DNA of 62,037 bases from Halostreptopolyspora alba. Lineage in GTDB: Bacteria; Actinomycetota; Actinomycetes; Streptosporangiales; Streptosporangiaceae. Position numbers and translations under genes: made by a program. The notes beneath the pieces are model-generated. The model was not told the origin of the DNA. It was given only the letters and a program-made list of their open reading frames with translations, and made no database searches. Location: NCBI GenBank assembly GCA_003725585.1, contig RJMB01000028.1, forward strand, positions 1 through 62,037. Reading direction: 5' to 3'. Positions 60,529 through 62,037 of this stretch are shown piece after piece (position 1 is the stretch's first letter; each line of letters begins with the position of its first letter).

Positions 60529-61374
60529 GTGCCTGAGCTCGGCAGCGACCCTGAGCTCGTCGAGCCCGTCATGGTGGCCGCGTTCGATGGCTGGAACGAC
60601 GCCGGCGAGGCCGCCAGCGCCGTCGTCGAGCACCTGGCCTCGATCTGGGACGCCGACGAGTTGCTCGCTCTGGAGCCGGACGACTACTACGACTTCCAGG
60701 TCTCCCGGCCGCGGGCCACGGTGGTCGACGGCGAGAACCGGGGAATCACCTGGCCCACGACCCGGATATCCCTGGCCCGACCATCGGGAAGCCATTCCGA
60801 CGTCGTGCTGGTCAGCGGCGCCGAGCCGAACATGCGCTGGCGCGGCTTCGCCGCCGACCTGCTCACTGTCGCCCGCGACCTCGGGGTTCGCCGGGTGATC
60901 CTGCTGGGGGCGCTGCTCGCCGACGCCCCCCACACCCGTCCCGTGCCGGTCACCAGCGTTGCGTTCCCGACCGAACTCGGCACGGCGCTGAACCTGGAGC
61001 CCACCGCCTACGAGGGACCCACAGGCATCGTCGGCGTGCTGCACGACACGTTCGCCTCGGCCGGGGTCGAGACGGTCTCGCTGTGGGCGGCCGTGCCGCA
61101 CTACGTGGCCCAGCCGCCGTGCCCGAAGGGCACCCTGGCCCTGCTGCGCAGGGTCGAGGATGTCCTCGACGCCACCGTGCCGCTGGGGGACCTGCCCGAG
61201 GAGGCGCGCGCCTGGGAGCGCGGTGTCGACGAACTCGCCGCCGAGGACGAGGACATCGCCGGCTACGTCCGCAGTCTCGAGGAGGCCAAGGACGCCGCCG
61301 ACCTGCCCGAGGCCTCCGGCGACGCCATCGCCCGCGAGTTCGAGCGCTACCTCAAGCGCCGGGGCCGCGGTTAG
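60529..61374 (+). CDS. PAC2-family protein
   Basis: A 281-residue cytosolic protein of the PAC2 (proteasome assembly chaperone 2-like) family common in actinobacteria and archaea. It opens with VMVAAFDGWNDAGEAASAVVEHLASIW, shown here only as its typical pattern of D-G-W-N-D-A-G, and has GVRRVILLGALLADAPHTRP and VSLWAAVPHYVAQPPCPKGT. The C-terminal part is helical and ends KRRGRG. GTG 60529 follows gaggagg at six bases, better than the GTG at 60514. Its neighbour metH is a conserved association in actinomycetes. The molecular role is not established. Confidence 0.9.
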   Translation: MPELGSDPELVEPVMVAAFDGWNDAGEAASAVVEHLASIWDADELLALEPDDYYDFQVSRPRATVVDGENRGITWPTTRISLARPSGSHSDVVLVSGAEPNMRWRGFAADLLTVARDLGVRRVILLGALLADAPHTRPVPVTSVAFPTELGTALNLEPTAYEGPTGIVGVLHDTFASAGVETVSLWAAVPHYVAQPPCPKGTLALLRRVEDVLDATVPLGDLPEEARAWERGVDELAAEDEDIAGYVRSLEEAKDAADLPEASGDAIAREFERYLKRRGRG

Positions 61375-61395
61375 CGAACGGTTGGTGAGCGCGGT

Positions 61396-61427
61396 GGCGT
61401 GGGCTCGACGACCGCCGAGCCCACGCC
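61396..61427. terminator. 12-bp hairpin between convergent PAC2 and ABATE genes
   Basis: ggcgtgggctcg (61396-61407) pairs with cgagcccacgcc (61416-61427) around 8 bases, close to both stops. Confidence 0.7.
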
Positions 61428-61436
61428 CCTGCTCGC

Positions 61437-61850
61437 CTAATCGGTGGGGCGCAGCCGCCACAACTCGCCGGTGACCATCGCCTCGGCCCAGGCGCCGGCG
61501 ATGCGTGCCAGGCCGCGGCGGACCTCACTGACCACGGCGGGCGCCAGGACGGCCCCCTGCCCCGGCACCAGCTGCGCCGTGACCCGCAGCCCGTCGAGGA
61601 CGCGCTGGCCCCGTTCCAGGGCGGCCTCGTCGCCCTGCTGGCCCGCTGAGCGCAGCAGCCGCGCGCGCATGCCCTCGCGAAGCGCGATCGCCTCGTCGAA
61701 GTCGGCGAGCGTGATCGGTACGGCCTCGTCGGTGATGAGACGCTGGTCACGAAGGAACTTGGCGAGATCCGCGCGGTCGTGCAACGCGTCGCCCGTGGTG
61801 ACGAACGCGCTGACAAGATCCACGGCTCGCTGTTCGGTGGGGGTCGTCAT
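61437..61850 (-). CDS. ABATE-domain (stress-regulator-like) protein without CGNR zinc finger
   Basis: A 137-residue protein. RAVDLVSAFVTTGDALHDRADLAKFL, DFDEAIALREGMRARL and RIAGAWAEAMVTGELWRLR match the all-helical ABATE domain of putative stress-induced transcription regulators. Full-length members continue into a CGNR zinc finger for DNA binding; here the chain stops at RLRPTD with no cysteine, so that finger is absent. The frame is open and codon use is normal, so it is not an obvious truncation. ATG 61850 has gaggt directly upstream. It is convergent with PAC2. Confidence 0.7.
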   Translation of the reverse strand: MTTPTEQRAVDLVSAFVTTGDALHDRADLAKFLRDQRLITDEAVPITLADFDEAIALREGMRARLLRSAGQQGDEAALERGQRVLDGLRVTAQLVPGQGAVLAPAVVSEVRRGLARIAGAWAEAMVTGELWRLRPTD

Positions 61851-62022
61851 ACCTCAATCCCATCACGTGCCGCCACACCTGGATGACACGCCGCGGCCAA
61901 GTGTCCGGGTGCGGCCGCGCGGCGCCACCCACCGCGCGGATCACCACATCGCGGTGGCGCGGCCCCGCGACGCGCTAGATCGTTGATGGGAAATGGTGGG
62001 TACGGCTCAGTGGTCGTAAGCG

Positions 62023-62037
62023 ATGAGCGAGCGCTTG
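62023..62037 (+). CDS. Possible start of a further gene (cut by the window edge)
   Basis: ATG 62023 reads MSERL up to the last base. Only five codons are visible and no clear Shine-Dalgarno precedes it. Bases 61851-62022 carry no other recognisable feature. Confidence 0.2.

Noticed and set aside
1-62037. CRISPR arrays, prophage, integrase/att sites, biosynthetic gene cluster or known defence system
   Set aside because: No regularly spaced repeats, integrases, phage structural genes, NRPS/PKS modules or recognised defence modules were found; the only mobile trace is the TnpB remnant.

Overview
The window reads as chromosomal DNA of a high-GC actinobacterium. GC is about 70% or more, third codon positions are strongly GC-biased, GTG and TTG starts are frequent, several genes look leaderless, and lineage markers (DUF6221, DUF3040, PAC2-family, HrdB-type sigma factor, streptogrisin-type S1 protease, YtrA-type GntR regulators) are present. 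A filamentous member of the Streptosporangiales, perhaps Nocardiopsaceae, is a reasonable guess, but this is inferred from gene style and not from an alignment. No rRNA, tRNA, CRISPR array or intact mobile element was recognised.

Layout. 1-6.2 kb: last codons of a SigB/SigF-type sigma factor, a ClpC-like ATPase, a stand-alone cytochrome c oxidase subunit I and an alpha/beta hydrolase. 6.2-9.1 kb: a PucR regulator beside a decayed locus holding the first part of a xanthine dehydrogenase FAD subunit and a degenerate TnpB remnant. 9.1-20.7 kb: a PPOX flavoenzyme, an aminotransferase/D-Ala-D-Ala ligase pair, a cysteine-rich GAF regulator, a BASS transporter, a secreted S1 protease, DUF6221, a zinc alcohol dehydrogenase and an acyl-CoA ligase. 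20.7-34 kb: a STAS anti-anti-sigma factor, AlkB, a Vps62-like membrane protein coupled to a PanE-like reductase, GNAT, a MerR/aldo-keto reductase pair, a long coiled-coil protein followed by phased iterons, a DUF1648-like membrane protein with its YtrA-type regulator, a FUSC protein and a cyclase. 34-45.8 kb: PlsC, a penicillin-binding transpeptidase with a very long disordered head containing a perfect 123-bp tandem duplication, DUF3040, a GH10-like lipoprotein, isochorismate synthase (menF), DUF1348/TetR and a beta-lactamase-fold membrane protein. 45.0-51.4 kb: a DUF952-cupin fusion and menD, menC, menB and menE. 51.4-62 kb: an RpoD-type sigma factor, a GntR and a TetR regulator, small proteins, the metH-HAD pair, PAC2 and an ABATE-domain protein.

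How the genes fit. menF, menD, menC, menB and menE together take chorismate to DHNA-CoA, the naphthoquinone precursor of menaquinone; menB and menC overlap by four bases and menE diverges from menB. metH and the HAD phosphatase also overlap by four bases. Several regulators sit beside evident operators: dual inverted repeats between DUF1348 and TetR, a MerR-type 19-bp spacer promoter, and an inverted repeat over the -10 and Shine-Dalgarno of the DUF1648/YtrA operon. Convergent pairs are often separated by strong GC-rich hairpins.

The items most worth a second look are the purine-locus/TnpB wreck beside pucR, the exact 123-bp duplication in the penicillin-binding protein, the CX2C-X9-CX3C insertion in the GAF regulator, the Vps62-like/PanE-like operon, the AGTTAC iterons spaced at 10 bp, and the unexplained reading frames just upstream of menD and of the sigma factor gene. 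No complete new defence or mobile system was found.
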